Shown: positions 52,644 to 61,613 of the stretch, piece after piece
Layout: every line of letters begins with the position of its first letter
Numbering within the stretch: the stretch's first letter is position 1
NCBI RefSeq assembly: GCF_900105395.1
Contig: NZ_LT629775.1
Span: 7,591,501-7,655,500, forward strand
DNA length: 64,000 nucleotides
DNA from: Streptomyces sp. TLI_053
GTDB lineage: Bacteria; Actinomycetota; Actinomycetes; Streptomycetales; Streptomycetaceae
Direction of reading: 5' to 3'
The notes under the pieces: model-generated
Database searches by the model: none
Seen by the model: the letters and a program-made list of their open reading frames with translations, nothing else
Told to the model about the DNA's origin: nothing
Translations under genes and position numbers: made by a program

Positions 52644-54619
52644 GCAGCGCGCGGACCCAGGCCTTCGTCGGCCGCGAGGAGGAGTTCGACGGCTTCGCCC
52701 GGGCACTGGCCGGCGACCCGCGGGCGCCGTTCGCGTTCTACCTGCTCGGCCCGGGCGGCATCGGCAAGTCGACCCTGCTGCGCCGCCTCGCCGACCACGC
52801 CAGGTCGACCGGCCGGCTGCTGCTGGAGCTGGACGGCCGCTTCGTCGGCCGCGACCCGGCCGACTTCGAACGCGCCGCCGCGCCGTTCCTCGACGTCCCC
52901 GGCACGGTCCTGTTCGTCGATTCCTTCGAGCACTGCCAGTGGCTGGAGGGCTGGTTGTGGCAGCGCTTCCTGCCCCGCGCCGCCGACGACACCCTGGTGG
53001 TACTGGCCGGGCGCCTCGCCCCGCAGCCCCAGTGGACCGCCGACCCCGCCTGGTCCGGGCTGCTCCGGGTGCTCGAACTCGGCCCCTTCTCCGAGACGCA
53101 GGCCCGCAGCCTGCTGGGCGCCGCCCGGGTGCCGCCCCAACTGCGCGAACGCGTCCTGCGGTTCGCCGGCGGCAACCCGCTGGCGCTCTCCCTCGCGGCC
53201 GCCGCCGGCGAGGACGACTGGAGCCGCGAGGGCGTCTGGGCGCCCTCCGCCGACGTTCTGCGCACCCTGCTGTCCGGCCTGGTCGGCGAGGTGCCGACGG
53301 CCGCCCACCGGCGGGCCCTGGAAGTGGCGGCGCAGGCCTACTCGACCTCCGAGGAACTGCTCGCCGCCGTCCTGCCCGACGAGGACGCCCACCGGCTCTT
53401 CGGCTGGCTCCGGAGCCTGCCGTTCATGGAGTCCGGCCACCGCGGCCTGTACCCGCACGACGCCGCCCGCGAGACCCTCGCCGCCGACCTCCGCTGGCGG
53501 GCCCCCAACGCCTTCGCCGAGGTGCGCCGACGGCTGGCCGAGGAGTACCTGCGGCTGCTGCGCGAGGCCCCCGAGGAACAGGTCTGGACCGTCACCGACG
53601 AGCTCTTCCACCTGTTCCGGGACGGCGAGCTGGTGGCCCGGCTGCGCACCTGGTCGCGCGAGGACGAGGTGCACGACCGGCCGCTGCACCCCGACGACCT
53701 CGACACGGTGCTCCGGATGGCCACCGAGACCGAGGGGCCGGAGTCCGCCGGACTGGTCCGCTACTGGGCGCGGCGCCAGCCCGAGGCGTTCAGCGTCTAC
53801 CGGCTGGTGAGCACGGGCCGGGTGGTGGCGTTCACGGCCCGGCTCGCCCTCTCCGCGCCCGCCGACCCCGAGGACCTCGCCACCGACCCGGTGGTGGCCG
53901 CCGCCTGGGCGTACACCGAGGCCACCGCGCCGGTACGGCCCGGCGAGCACATCGGCGTCAGCCGCTTCACCGTCTACCCCGAGCGCTACCAGGTGCCCTC
54001 GCGGGTGATCGACCTCAGCTCCTCCCGGGCCCAGGCCGAGTCCGCCCGCGCCCGGGCCCGCGCCTACGGCTTCGCGGTCTGGCGCGACGCCGACACCTGG
54101 GCCGCCCGGGTCAGGGGCAGCCTCACCGACACCGGTGCCCGGCCCCGCGTCGGCGCGCACAGCTACGGCGTGTTCGGCGTCGACTGGCGGCAGGTGCCGG
54201 TCGAGACCTGGCTGCGCCACCTCATGACGTCGACGCCCGTGCCGGTCCGTGCCGGGCTGTCCGGGGTCTCCAGGACGGCCTTCGACCAGGCGGTCCGGGA
54301 GGCGTTCACGCACTGGCGCGACCCGGGCGCGTTCGCCGTCTGCGCCCTGCTGCGCACCCGGCTCGCGGCCGACCTGGAGGATCCGGTCGAGGAGTTGCGG
54401 GGCCTGCTGCGGCAGGCCGTGGAGGACCTCGCCCAGGACCCGCGCGGCGCCCGTGCCCGCGAGGCCCTGACGGCCGGCTACTTCTCCGGCGCGCCGACCC
54501 AGGAGGGCGCGGCCCGCCGGCTGGGCCTGCCGTACGGGACGTACCGGCGGCATCTGCGGCAGGGGCTCGACCTGCTGTGCGAGGCGCTGTGGCAGCAGGA
54601 GCTGCACGGCTCGCGCTGA
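52619..54619 (+). CDS. STAND ATPase regulator with C-terminal helix-turn-helix
   Basis: This 666-residue protein has an N-terminal P-loop NTPase with Walker A GPGGIGKSTLLRR (residues about 43-55), Walker B TVLFVDSFEH and GGNPLALSLAAA, as in AAA-16/STAND proteins. The middle is helical with a sensor-like segment near residues 440-520. The last 40 residues (TQEGAARRLGLPYGTYRRHLRQGLDLL) form a sigma-region-4-like helix-turn-helix. GGGGAGGGGAG precedes ATG 52619. It likely regulates the P450/NTF2 set or a distant target. Confidence 0.85.
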   Translation: MASVKQRLSSARTQAFVGREEEFDGFARALAGDPRAPFAFYLLGPGGIGKSTLLRRLADHARSTGRLLLELDGRFVGRDPADFERAAAPFLDVPGTVLFVDSFEHCQWLEGWLWQRFLPRAADDTLVVLAGRLAPQPQWTADPAWSGLLRVLELGPFSETQARSLLGAARVPPQLRERVLRFAGGNPLALSLAAAAGEDDWSREGVWAPSADVLRTLLSGLVGEVPTAAHRRALEVAAQAYSTSEELLAAVLPDEDAHRLFGWLRSLPFMESGHRGLYPHDAARETLAADLRWRAPNAFAEVRRRLAEEYLRLLREAPEEQVWTVTDELFHLFRDGELVARLRTWSREDEVHDRPLHPDDLDTVLRMATETEGPESAGLVRYWARRQPEAFSVYRLVSTGRVVAFTARLALSAPADPEDLATDPVVAAAWAYTEATAPVRPGEHIGVSRFTVYPERYQVPSRVIDLSSSRAQAESARARARAYGFAVWRDADTWAARVRGSLTDTGARPRVGAHSYGVFGVDWRQVPVETWLRHLMTSTPVPVRAGLSGVSRTAFDQAVREAFTHWRDPGAFAVCALLRTRLAADLEDPVEELRGLLRQAVEDLAQDPRGARAREALTAGYFSGAPTQEGAARRLGLPYGTYRRHLRQGLDLLCEALWQQELHGSR

Positions 54620-54715
54620 GCGGGGTGCGGGTGCGGCCACCGACCCCCGTGCCTCCGGGCGCGGGGGTCCTCGGCGTCCCCTCCCGCGTCACCGGTCCCA
54701 CCGGCCGCACGGTCG

Positions 54716-55597
54716 TTACGCGCCGCGCCCGCCGGGGACGGACGCCGCACGGTCGTCACCCGTCGTGCCCGCCAGGAACGGACGCAGCAGCGCGAGCAGG
54801 GCGTCCGGCCGGTGCAGCGGGACGATGTGGCCGCAGTCCTCGACGAGGTGTCCGGTGAGATCGTCGGTGACCGGGCGGAGCTGGCGTTCCAGGGCCGCGC
54901 CGACCGGCCGGGCGCCCACTGCCATCGTCGGCACCGTCAGACGGGCCGAAGTGACCGCCCGCCCGATCTGCGCCGCGCTCTCGGGCAGTGCCCGGTAGTA
55001 CGAGAACGCGCGGCCCAACGCCGGGCGCCCGGTGTACGCGCGGACGAAGGCGTCCCGGAGGGCGGGGCGCACCCCGTCGCCGAGCGTGCCGGCATTCAGG
55101 AACCAGTCGACGTAGGCGGCCTCGTGGCCCTCCAGCACGGTCTCGGCCAGGCCGGGCGCGGCGGCGTGGAAGCCGAACCACCACGGCGGCCCGTCGGCCA
55201 GGAAGTCCTCCGCCCCGGGCAGCCCGCCCAGAACGGCTTCCACGAGGACCAGGCGCCGGACCGGGCCGGGGCGGCGCATGGCGAGGAGGAAGGCCGGCGC
55301 GGCACCCGCGTCGATGCCCACCACCGCGGCCGAGGACACGCCGAGCGCGGTGAGGAGCGCCGCGGCGTCCTCGGCCAGGGTGGCCGCGTCGTACCCGGTG
55401 GCGGTCCCGCCGCTCGCGCCCAACCCGCGCAGGTCCGGGGCGATGACGCGGTAGTGGTCGGACAGACCGGCCATGACGTCCGTCCACAGCTCCCAGGTGT
55501 GCGGGAACCCGTGCAGCAGCAGGACGGCCGGGCCTGATCCGGCGAGGGCGACGTTCAGTTCGACACCGTTGACGGGGAGGCGCCGCAGCTCGGGCAC
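54716..55597 (-). CDS. Alpha/beta hydrolase, epoxide hydrolase type
   Basis: This 293-residue protein has the HGFPHTWELW oxyanion motif (HGxP), the nucleophile in GIDAGAAP (Asp, as in epoxide hydrolases and haloalkane dehalogenases rather than Ser), a cap Tyr in FSYYRALPE and the catalytic His in EDCGHIVPLHRP. It therefore likely opens epoxides. GTG start at 55597. It is divergent from an HxlR regulator, with palindromes in the 103-nt gap. Confidence 0.88.
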   Translation of the reverse strand: MPELRRLPVNGVELNVALAGSGPAVLLLHGFPHTWELWTDVMAGLSDHYRVIAPDLRGLGASGGTATGYDAATLAEDAAALLTALGVSSAAVVGIDAGAAPAFLLAMRRPGPVRRLVLVEAVLGGLPGAEDFLADGPPWWFGFHAAAPGLAETVLEGHEAAYVDWFLNAGTLGDGVRPALRDAFVRAYTGRPALGRAFSYYRALPESAAQIGRAVTSARLTVPTMAVGARPVGAALERQLRPVTDDLTGHLVEDCGHIVPLHRPDALLALLRPFLAGTTGDDRAASVPGGRGA

Positions 55598-55617
55598 GGT
55601 GAGGCTCCAAAGGCGTG

Positions 55618-55675
55618 GTGAGGAATGGTGACCACCTCACGCTAGGGAACTACGGTGGTGCCTCCAAGACGGCAC
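55618..55675. promoter_or_regulatory. Putative HxlR operators
   Basis: GTGAGG-N11-CCTCAC (55618-55640) and GTGCC-N8-GGCAC (55658-55675) are two inverted repeats in the divergent promoter between the hydrolase and the HxlR gene. HxlR proteins bind such sites as dimers. Confidence 0.5.
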
Positions 55676-55700
55676 TTCCCCTTCAGGTGGTGAGCCCCGA

Positions 55701-56156
55701 GTGACCACATCGACGCCCGGCGAGCCCGGCCGACAGTCCGGCGAACGGGGCCGACAGCCCGGTGGCCCCGGCCGACAGCCCGGCGAACGGGGCGATCTGC
55801 TGAATCCGCTCTGCCCGACCCGCCGACTGCTCGACCGCATCGGCACCAAGTGGACGTCGATGGCGGTCAAGGTGCTGGCCGAGGAGGCCCCGGACGAACT
55901 CCGCTTCGCGGAACTGCGGCGCCGGATCCCCGGCATCTCCCAGAAGATGCTGTCCGTCACCCTGCAGAGCCTCGTTCGCGACGGCCTGGTCGCCCGCCGG
56001 GTGGAACCCACCGTCCCACCCGCCGTCCACTACCGCCTCACCGACCTCGGCCTCTCCCTCGAGGGCCCGCTCTCCGCCCTGCGCCACTGGGCCGAGACGC
56101 ACATGTCCCTGATCGACCACCACAACCGCCTCGCCGACGGGCCGTCCTCCGCCTAG
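55701..56156 (+). CDS. HxlR-family transcriptional regulator
   Basis: This 151-residue protein has a Gly/Arg/Gln/Pro-rich N-terminus made of repeats (GRQPGERG) and then the HxlR winged helix: CPTRRLLDRIGTKWTSMAVKVLAEE, RFAELRRRIPGISQKMLSVTLQSLVRDGLVARRV and VHYRLTDLG. GTG start. Divergent from the epoxide-hydrolase-like gene and upstream of the MFS gene, it probably controls one or both. Confidence 0.9.
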   Translation: MTTSTPGEPGRQSGERGRQPGGPGRQPGERGDLLNPLCPTRRLLDRIGTKWTSMAVKVLAEEAPDELRFAELRRRIPGISQKMLSVTLQSLVRDGLVARRVEPTVPPAVHYRLTDLGLSLEGPLSALRHWAETHMSLIDHHNRLADGPSSA

Positions 56157-56213
56157 GGCCGTCCGTCGGCGAGGCGGTCGTGGTGGTCACGGCGGTTCCC
56201 CTCCCTGCTCCGA

Positions 56214-56297
56214 GTGGACAGCCGCGGACAGTGGTGGACAGTGTCCGGACCCCGTCGGGCCTGGCAGGTGGACAGCCGTCGGCCCGAATCTGTGGCC
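56214..56297. promoter_or_regulatory. Clustered GTGGACAG words upstream of the exporter
   Basis: The word GGACAG occurs four times in about 65 nt, one within GGACAGTGTCC, an 11-nt palindrome. Clustering upstream of a drug exporter suggests binding sites for a repressor. The half site resembles the TGGACA/TGTCCA operator near 11132. Confidence 0.4.
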
Positions 56298-57962
56298 ATG
56301 AACGTTGCACCGACACCCGAACCGGCATCGGCACCGGCATCGGCACCGGCACCGGTACCCGAACCGGTACCCGAACCGGCACCGCCGCCGAATGCACCGG
56401 TACCGGTACCGCCGCCGGAAGCACCGGCGGCGGGCCGCCCCGGCTCCCCGGGAGCGGCCCTCGCGGCCCTCGCCGGGGCCCAGTTCACCGTCATGCTCGC
56501 CACCTCGATCGTCAATGTGGCACTCCCGCAGATCCGGGCCGGGACCGGCGTCTCCGACGGTGCCGTCACCTGGGTGGTCAACGCCTACGGCCTGGCGTTC
56601 GGGGCGCTGCTCCCGGCCGGCGGGCGGGCGGCCGATCTGCTCGGCCGCCGCCGGGTGCTGACCGCCGGGGTCGCGCTGTTCGCGGTGGCCTCGCTGGCGG
56701 CGGGCCTGGCCACCGCCCCGGCGCCGCTGATCGCCGCCCGGGCCGTCCAGGGCCTCGCGGCGGCGGCGATCGCCCCGGCGGCGCTGGCCCTGGCGATGAC
56801 GCAGTTCCCCGGCGGGCAGGGGCGCGGCAGGGCGCTGGGCGTGTGGGGCGCGGTCTCCGGCGCGGGCGGGGCGGGCGGCGTCCTGCTCGGCGGGGTGCTC
56901 ACCCAGGCGTGGGGCTGGCCCTGGATCTTCCACTCGGTGGCGCTGGGCTCGGCGCTGGTGCTCGCGGCGGTGCTGGTCCTGGTGCCGCCGGAGCCCGTCC
57001 GGGCGTCGCTCCGGAAGACCCCCTCCGGGGCCGGCCCCGCCGCCGACGGCACGGCGGTGCGGCCCGGGCGGCGGGCCCCGGGGGCCGCCGCAGGGTTCGA
57101 CCTGCCCGGCACCGTGACCGTCACCCTCGCCCTGACCTGCCTGGTCTGGGGCCTGACCACCGCACGCGGCGTCGGCTGGGGCGACGGCGGCGTGCTCGGC
57201 GCCCTGGCCGCGGCCGTCGTCCTCCTCGCCGCCTTCGTCGCGATCGAGCGCCGCCGCCCGGACGCGCTGATCCCGCCCGGACTGCTCGGCACCGGCCGGG
57301 TGGCCGCCGGGAACGTGCTGATGGCGCTGCTGGGATCGGTCTGGATCGCGCTGTTCTTCTTCCTCCCGCTCTACCAGCAGCAGGTCCTCGGCTCGGGACC
57401 ACTGGCCACCGGGGCGGGCCAACTCCCGCTCGCCGCCGCCAATATGCTCGGCGCTGCGCTGGCGCCGCGACTGGCCCGGCGGGTCGGTTCCACCGCGACC
57501 ACGACGGCCGCCCTGCTGACCGAGGCGCTCGGCCTGCTGTGGCTGTCCGGGATCGACGCCGACGGCGGCTACGTCACGGACATCCTCGGCCCGAGCCTGC
57601 TGGTCGGACTCGGCCTCGGCATCGCGTTCGTCCAGCTCACCGCGCTCGCCGTGGACGGCGTCCCGGCGCGGCAGGCCGGCCTGGCCGGCGGACTGGTGAA
57701 CACCACCCGGCAGGTCGGCGGCGCGATCGGGCTCGCCGTCCTGACCACCCTGGCCGGCTCCGTGACCGGCGCGGCCCACGGGCCCCACCTGGAGGCGCAG
57801 ACCGCCGGATACCGCGCCGCCTTCGCGGTCTCCGCCGTCGTCCTGGCGGCAACCGCGGTGCTCGCGGTCCTGCTGGCCCGCTGCACCGGCCGCCGCAAGG
57901 CCGCGGCCGCGCCGGGTGCCGCTCGGACGGAAGCCGCCGCCCGTGCAGAACCCGCCGTCTGA
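56298..57962 (+). CDS. MFS drug-type exporter (DHA2, 14 helices)
   Basis: This 554-residue protein has a Pro/Ala/Glu repeat N-terminus (PASAPASAPAPVPEPVPEP) encoded by hexamer repeats and then about 14 membrane helices. Motif A reads GGRAADLLGRRRVL and motif C-like GAVSGAGGAGGVLLGG, as in EmrB/QacA exporters. ATG 56298 is chosen because the 28 residues before it lack a ribosome site. It precedes the carotenoid oxygenase gene by 55 nt on the same strand. Confidence 0.9.
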   Translation: MNVAPTPEPASAPASAPAPVPEPVPEPAPPPNAPVPVPPPEAPAAGRPGSPGAALAALAGAQFTVMLATSIVNVALPQIRAGTGVSDGAVTWVVNAYGLAFGALLPAGGRAADLLGRRRVLTAGVALFAVASLAAGLATAPAPLIAARAVQGLAAAAIAPAALALAMTQFPGGQGRGRALGVWGAVSGAGGAGGVLLGGVLTQAWGWPWIFHSVALGSALVLAAVLVLVPPEPVRASLRKTPSGAGPAADGTAVRPGRRAPGAAAGFDLPGTVTVTLALTCLVWGLTTARGVGWGDGGVLGALAAAVVLLAAFVAIERRRPDALIPPGLLGTGRVAAGNVLMALLGSVWIALFFFLPLYQQQVLGSGPLATGAGQLPLAAANMLGAALAPRLARRVGSTATTTAALLTEALGLLWLSGIDADGGYVTDILGPSLLVGLGLGIAFVQLTALAVDGVPARQAGLAGGLVNTTRQVGGAIGLAVLTTLAGSVTGAAHGPHLEAQTAGYRAAFAVSAVVLAATAVLAVLLARCTGRRKAAAAPGAARTEAAARAEPAV

Positions 57963-58017
57963 CGGCGCACCACCACGAACCACCCCGTCCCCGCACCTCC
58001 ATCGAAAGGAAGATGTC

Positions 58018-59385
58018 ATGAGCACCCCCAAGAAGCCCCCGTACCTGACCGGCCACTACACCCCCGTCGTCGACGAGATCACCGCCACCGAACTGACCGT
58101 CGAGGGCACCCTGCCGCCCGAGCTGAACGGCCGGCTGCTGCGCAACGGCCACAACCCCAAGCCCGGCGTCACCCCCACCCACTGGTTCAAGGGCAGCGGC
58201 ATGGTGCACGGCATCCAGCTGCGCGAGGGCCGCGCCGAGTGGTACCGCAACCGCTGGGTGAAGACCCCGGCCCTGGACGGTGCCCCGTACATGACCGAGC
58301 GCGGCCCCGACCTGACCGCCTCCGCCGCCGGCACCCACGTCATCGAGCACGCCGGACGGCTGCTCGCCCTGTGCGAGGCGAACCTGCCGTTCGAACTCAC
58401 CCGGGAGCTCGACACGGTCGGCGCCTACGACTTCGGGGGCAAGCTGCACACCGCGATGACCGCCCATCCGAAGGAGGACCCGCTCACCGGCGAACTGCAC
58501 TTCTTCGCCTCCTCGCCCCTCCCGCCGTTCCTCACCTACTACGTCGCCGACGCCTCGGGCGCGATCGTCCACAGCGCCGAGATCCCGGACGCGACCGGAT
58601 CGCTCAAGCACGACTTCGCGATCACCCGCAACCATGTGGTCTTCGTCGAGGGCAACGTCGCCTTCGACCCCGCCGAGCACTCCGGCATCCCCTACGGCTG
58701 GAGCGACGAGCAGCCCGCCCGGATCGGTGTCATGCCGCGCGGTGCGGACGGGGCCGCCCGGATCCGGTGGTTCTCCATCGAGCCGGGCAACATGCTGCAC
58801 GTCTCCAACGCCTACGAGGACGAGCGCGGCCGCATCGTCCTGGAGGGCCCGACGGTGGATCGCGAGGGCTTCCGGCTCTCCTGGAACTGGTGGATCGGCG
58901 CGCCCGGGCGCGGCTCCGAGCCCAACGCCCGCTCCTACACCCGGCGCTGGGTGGTCGACCTGGCGGCCGCCAGCGTGGACGAGCGGATCGTCGACGACCT
59001 GCCCGTGGAGTTCCCCACCCTCAACGAGAACTACCTCGGCACCGAGAACCGCTACCAGTACGCCGTCTCCTTCCCCGACGAGAAGGGCTTCGGCAGCTAC
59101 GGCATCGTCAAGTACGACCGGGTCACCGGCGCCCGCCGGATCCGCCGGGTCGGCGACGCCCGACTGCCGAGCGAGGCCGTGTTCGTGCCCGCCGCCGGAT
59201 CCACCGGCGAGGACGAGGGCTACCTGCTCACCGTGGTCTCCGACCTCAAGCAGGACGCCTCGCAGCTGCTGGTCCTCGACGCGGCCGGGCTCGACACCCT
59301 CGCCACCGTCCACCTGCCCCGACGGGTGACCGCCGGGATCCACGGCTCCTGGATCCCCGACTCCGATGCCGACCACGTCGCCTGA
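58018..59385 (+). CDS. Carotenoid cleavage oxygenase (RPE65/lignostilbene dioxygenase family)
   Basis: This 455-residue protein has the four iron-binding His in TAMTAHPKED, SLKHDFAIT, NMLHVSNAYED and GIHGSW, with GRLLRNGHNPKPG near the N-terminus. These non-haem iron enzymes cleave alkene bonds of carotenoids or stilbenoids. GAAAGGAAG precedes the ATG. It sits between an exporter and a SnoaL-like gene, suggesting a small pathway for an apocarotenoid or aromatic-alkene substrate. The substrate is unknown. Confidence 0.93.
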   Translation: MSTPKKPPYLTGHYTPVVDEITATELTVEGTLPPELNGRLLRNGHNPKPGVTPTHWFKGSGMVHGIQLREGRAEWYRNRWVKTPALDGAPYMTERGPDLTASAAGTHVIEHAGRLLALCEANLPFELTRELDTVGAYDFGGKLHTAMTAHPKEDPLTGELHFFASSPLPPFLTYYVADASGAIVHSAEIPDATGSLKHDFAITRNHVVFVEGNVAFDPAEHSGIPYGWSDEQPARIGVMPRGADGAARIRWFSIEPGNMLHVSNAYEDERGRIVLEGPTVDREGFRLSWNWWIGAPGRGSEPNARSYTRRWVVDLAAASVDERIVDDLPVEFPTLNENYLGTENRYQYAVSFPDEKGFGSYGIVKYDRVTGARRIRRVGDARLPSEAVFVPAAGSTGEDEGYLLTVVSDLKQDASQLLVLDAAGLDTLATVHLPRRVTAGIHGSWIPDSDADHVA

Positions 59386-59536
59386 TCGGGGCGCCGGGCC
59401 CTCGCCCACCGTGCCGACGAGCGCAACCGGCGCCGCACCCGTGCCGACACCGTACGCGCCCCGGCCTGCCGCGGACGGCAGGAAGCCGTACGCCGCCTCT
59501 CCCCGCACCTCACCCCCGTCACGAAGGAGAACGACC

Positions 59537-59992
59537 ATGTCCGTCACCGCCACCGCCTCCGCTGCCGCGAACGCCCTGCTCGCCGAGCCGTGGAAGGCCC
59601 TGTGGAACAACGACCTGTCCCTGACCGACAAGATCATCGCCCCTGACTTCGTCGCACACGCTGCTCCCCTCACCGGCTCCGGCGAGGACACGGTCCACGG
59701 CCGTGAGGGCCTGAACGGGTGGGTGACCGGCATCCACACGATCCTGCGCGACCTCAGCTTCGAGATCACGGTCGGCCCGATCGCCACCGACGACCACCTC
59801 GTGGTCCGCTGGGCCGCCGAGGGCACCTACGCCGGAGGCTTCCCCGGCGCCTCCCAGGACGCCGAGGGCCGCCCCGTCCGCTTCACCGGCACGGACACCC
59901 TGCTGGTCAAGGACGGCCTGCTGGCCGAGTACTGGGCCAACGCCGACAGCCTGCTGTTCGTCCAGCAGCTCGGTGTCCGCGAACTGTCCTGA
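59537..59992 (+). CDS. SnoaL-like/NTF2-fold protein
   Basis: This 151-residue protein (ALWNNDLSLTDKIIAPDFVAHAAPLTGSGEDTVHGREGLNGWVTGIHTILRDLSFEITVG) matches the SnoaL-like polyketide cyclase family. GAAGGAG precedes the ATG. It follows the carotenoid oxygenase by 151 nt and may act on its aldehyde product, but many such proteins have no known substrate. Confidence 0.85.
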   Translation: MSVTATASAAANALLAEPWKALWNNDLSLTDKIIAPDFVAHAAPLTGSGEDTVHGREGLNGWVTGIHTILRDLSFEITVGPIATDDHLVVRWAAEGTYAGGFPGASQDAEGRPVRFTGTDTLLVKDGLLAEYWANADSLLFVQQLGVRELS

Positions 59993-60087
59993 CCCATCCC
60001 GGACCCGACGGCCGGCGGCACCTCCCCTGCCGCCGGCCGTCGGCGTTGCCGCATCCCCGTGCCTTGCCGACGACTCCCCGTGGCGCA

Positions 60088-60125
60088 CCGACAAAAAATC
60101 TTTCCTTGACAAATTTTCTTGTCGG
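60088..60125. promoter_or_regulatory. AT-rich operator-promoter of the ArsR-SRPBCC operon
   Basis: CCGACAA...TTGTCGG forms a 38-nt inverted-repeat frame containing runs of A and T, rare in this DNA. TTGACA at 60106-60111 is a consensus -35. A -10 would fall near 60129-60134, only about 7 nt before ATG 60141, so the message should be leaderless. Confidence 0.65.
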
Positions 60126-60140
60126 CGCGACTCTTGAAGC

Positions 60141-60803
60141 ATGTTGGACGTCGCCGTGATCGAAGAACCCGCAGCGGCCGAGGCCTCGCTGGACCCGATC
60201 CGGCGGCGCATCCTCGCCGCTCTCGCCGAGCCGGGCTCGGCCGCCGCGCTGGCCGCCCGCCTGGGGCTGGCGCGGCAGAAGGTCAACTACCACCTGAAGG
60301 AGCTGGAGCGGCACGGCCTGGTCGAACTCGCCGAGGAACGGCGCAAGGGCAACGTCACCGAACGGGTGTACCGGGCCACCGCCGCCTCCTACGTGATCTC
60401 GCCCGCCGTGCTGGCCGCCGTGAGTCCGGACCCGACCCGCTCGCCGGACCAGCTCTCGGCCCGCTGGCTGCTGGCCCTCGGCTCCCGGCTGGTGCAGGAG
60501 GTCGGCACGCTGCTGACCGGCGCCGCCCGGGCGCAGCGGCGGGTCGCCAGTTTCGGCATCGACGCGGAGGTGCGGTTCGCCTCGGCGGCCGACCGCACGG
60601 CCTTCGCCGACGGACTCGCCGAGGCGGTCGCCACCCTGGTCGCCCGGTACCACGACGAGTCCGCCCCCGGTGGGCGCAGTCACCGGGTGGTGGTCGGCCT
60701 GCACCAGATCCCCGCCGCCGCCACCGCCACCGCCGCCCCCGTCCCCGACACCGACACCGAGACCGCCCCCGATCCCGGCCCTGGACAGGAGAACGCACGA
60801 TGA
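60141..60803 (+). CDS. ArsR-family regulator
   Basis: This 220-residue protein has winged helix SLDPIRRRILAALAEPGSAAALAARLGLARQKVNYHLKELERHGLVELAEERRKGNVTERVYRAT at the N-terminus, then a long C-terminal domain with no Cys metal site. Such helix-turn-helix proteins commonly pair with an SRPBCC protein, here coupled by ATGA overlap. The tail ends in Thr/Ala/Pro repeats. An AT-rich palindromic operator lies just upstream. Confidence 0.9.
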   Translation: MLDVAVIEEPAAAEASLDPIRRRILAALAEPGSAAALAARLGLARQKVNYHLKELERHGLVELAEERRKGNVTERVYRATAASYVISPAVLAAVSPDPTRSPDQLSARWLLALGSRLVQEVGTLLTGAARAQRRVASFGIDAEVRFASAADRTAFADGLAEAVATLVARYHDESAPGGRSHRVVVGLHQIPAAATATAAPVPDTDTETAPDPGPGQENAR

Positions 60804-61537
60804 CCCACCCGTTCGAGATCGAGCTGGAGACGGTGCTGCCGGCGAGCCCGGACGAGGTCTGGGAGGCGATCGCCACCGGACCGGGCATCGACTCCTGGTT
60901 CATGGGCCGCAACGAGCTGGACCCGCGCGAGGGCGGTACCGCCGCGATGGAGATCGGCGGTCAGCGCGAGGAAGCCCTGATCACCGCCTACGAGCCCGGC
61001 AAGCGCCTGGCCACCCGGACCGCCACCGCCGAGAACGGCCGCTTCATGGCCTTCGAGTACCTCGTCGAGGGCCGGGAGGGCTCCGCCACCGTGCTGCGCG
61101 TCGTCCACAGCGGTCTGCTGGGCGACGACTGGGAGGACGAGTACGACGCGCTGCGGCGCGGCTGGCCGTTCCACCTCCACACGCTGGTCGAGTACCTCAC
61201 CCACTTCCGGGGTCGTACCGGAGCGCCCGTCTTCGGTGTCGCGGCGGTTCCCGGCCGACCGGCGGCGGAGCTCCGAGGTGTGCTGGCGAGCGCGCTCGCG
61301 CTGCCCTCCGCACCCACCTCCGGCACCCGGGTCTCGGCCCGTCCGGCGGGGCTGCCGCCACTGGACGGCGAGGTGGTGTGGGCGGACGACGAGCGCTTCG
61401 CGATCCGCACCCGCGACGGCCTGTACGGCTTCCACCACAGCGCCGGCCTGGTGCTGATGTTCCACCACCTCTTCGGACCGGACACCGACGGCGCCGAGGC
61501 CTCCTGGCAGCAGTGGCTGACCGGCCTCCTCGCCTGA
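60800..61537 (+). CDS. SRPBCC-family (AHSA1-like) protein
   Basis: This 245-residue protein has an N-terminal AHSA1/START-like domain (FEIELETVLPASPDEVWEAIATGPGIDSWFMGR, TATAENGRFMAFEYLVEGREG) followed by a second domain of about 80 residues. These proteins bind hydrophobic ligands. It starts inside the ArsR stop (ATGA) and forms the standard ArsR-SRPBCC pair. Confidence 0.9.
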   Translation: MTHPFEIELETVLPASPDEVWEAIATGPGIDSWFMGRNELDPREGGTAAMEIGGQREEALITAYEPGKRLATRTATAENGRFMAFEYLVEGREGSATVLRVVHSGLLGDDWEDEYDALRRGWPFHLHTLVEYLTHFRGRTGAPVFGVAAVPGRPAAELRGVLASALALPSAPTSGTRVSARPAGLPPLDGEVVWADDERFAIRTRDGLYGFHHSAGLVLMFHHLFGPDTDGAEASWQQWLTGLLA

Positions 61538-61613
61538 CCGCCCGGACAGCGCCCTCGGCGACACCGCTCACCCGTTCACCCGTTCACCCGCACCAGCAAC
61601 CCGAGGAATCACC

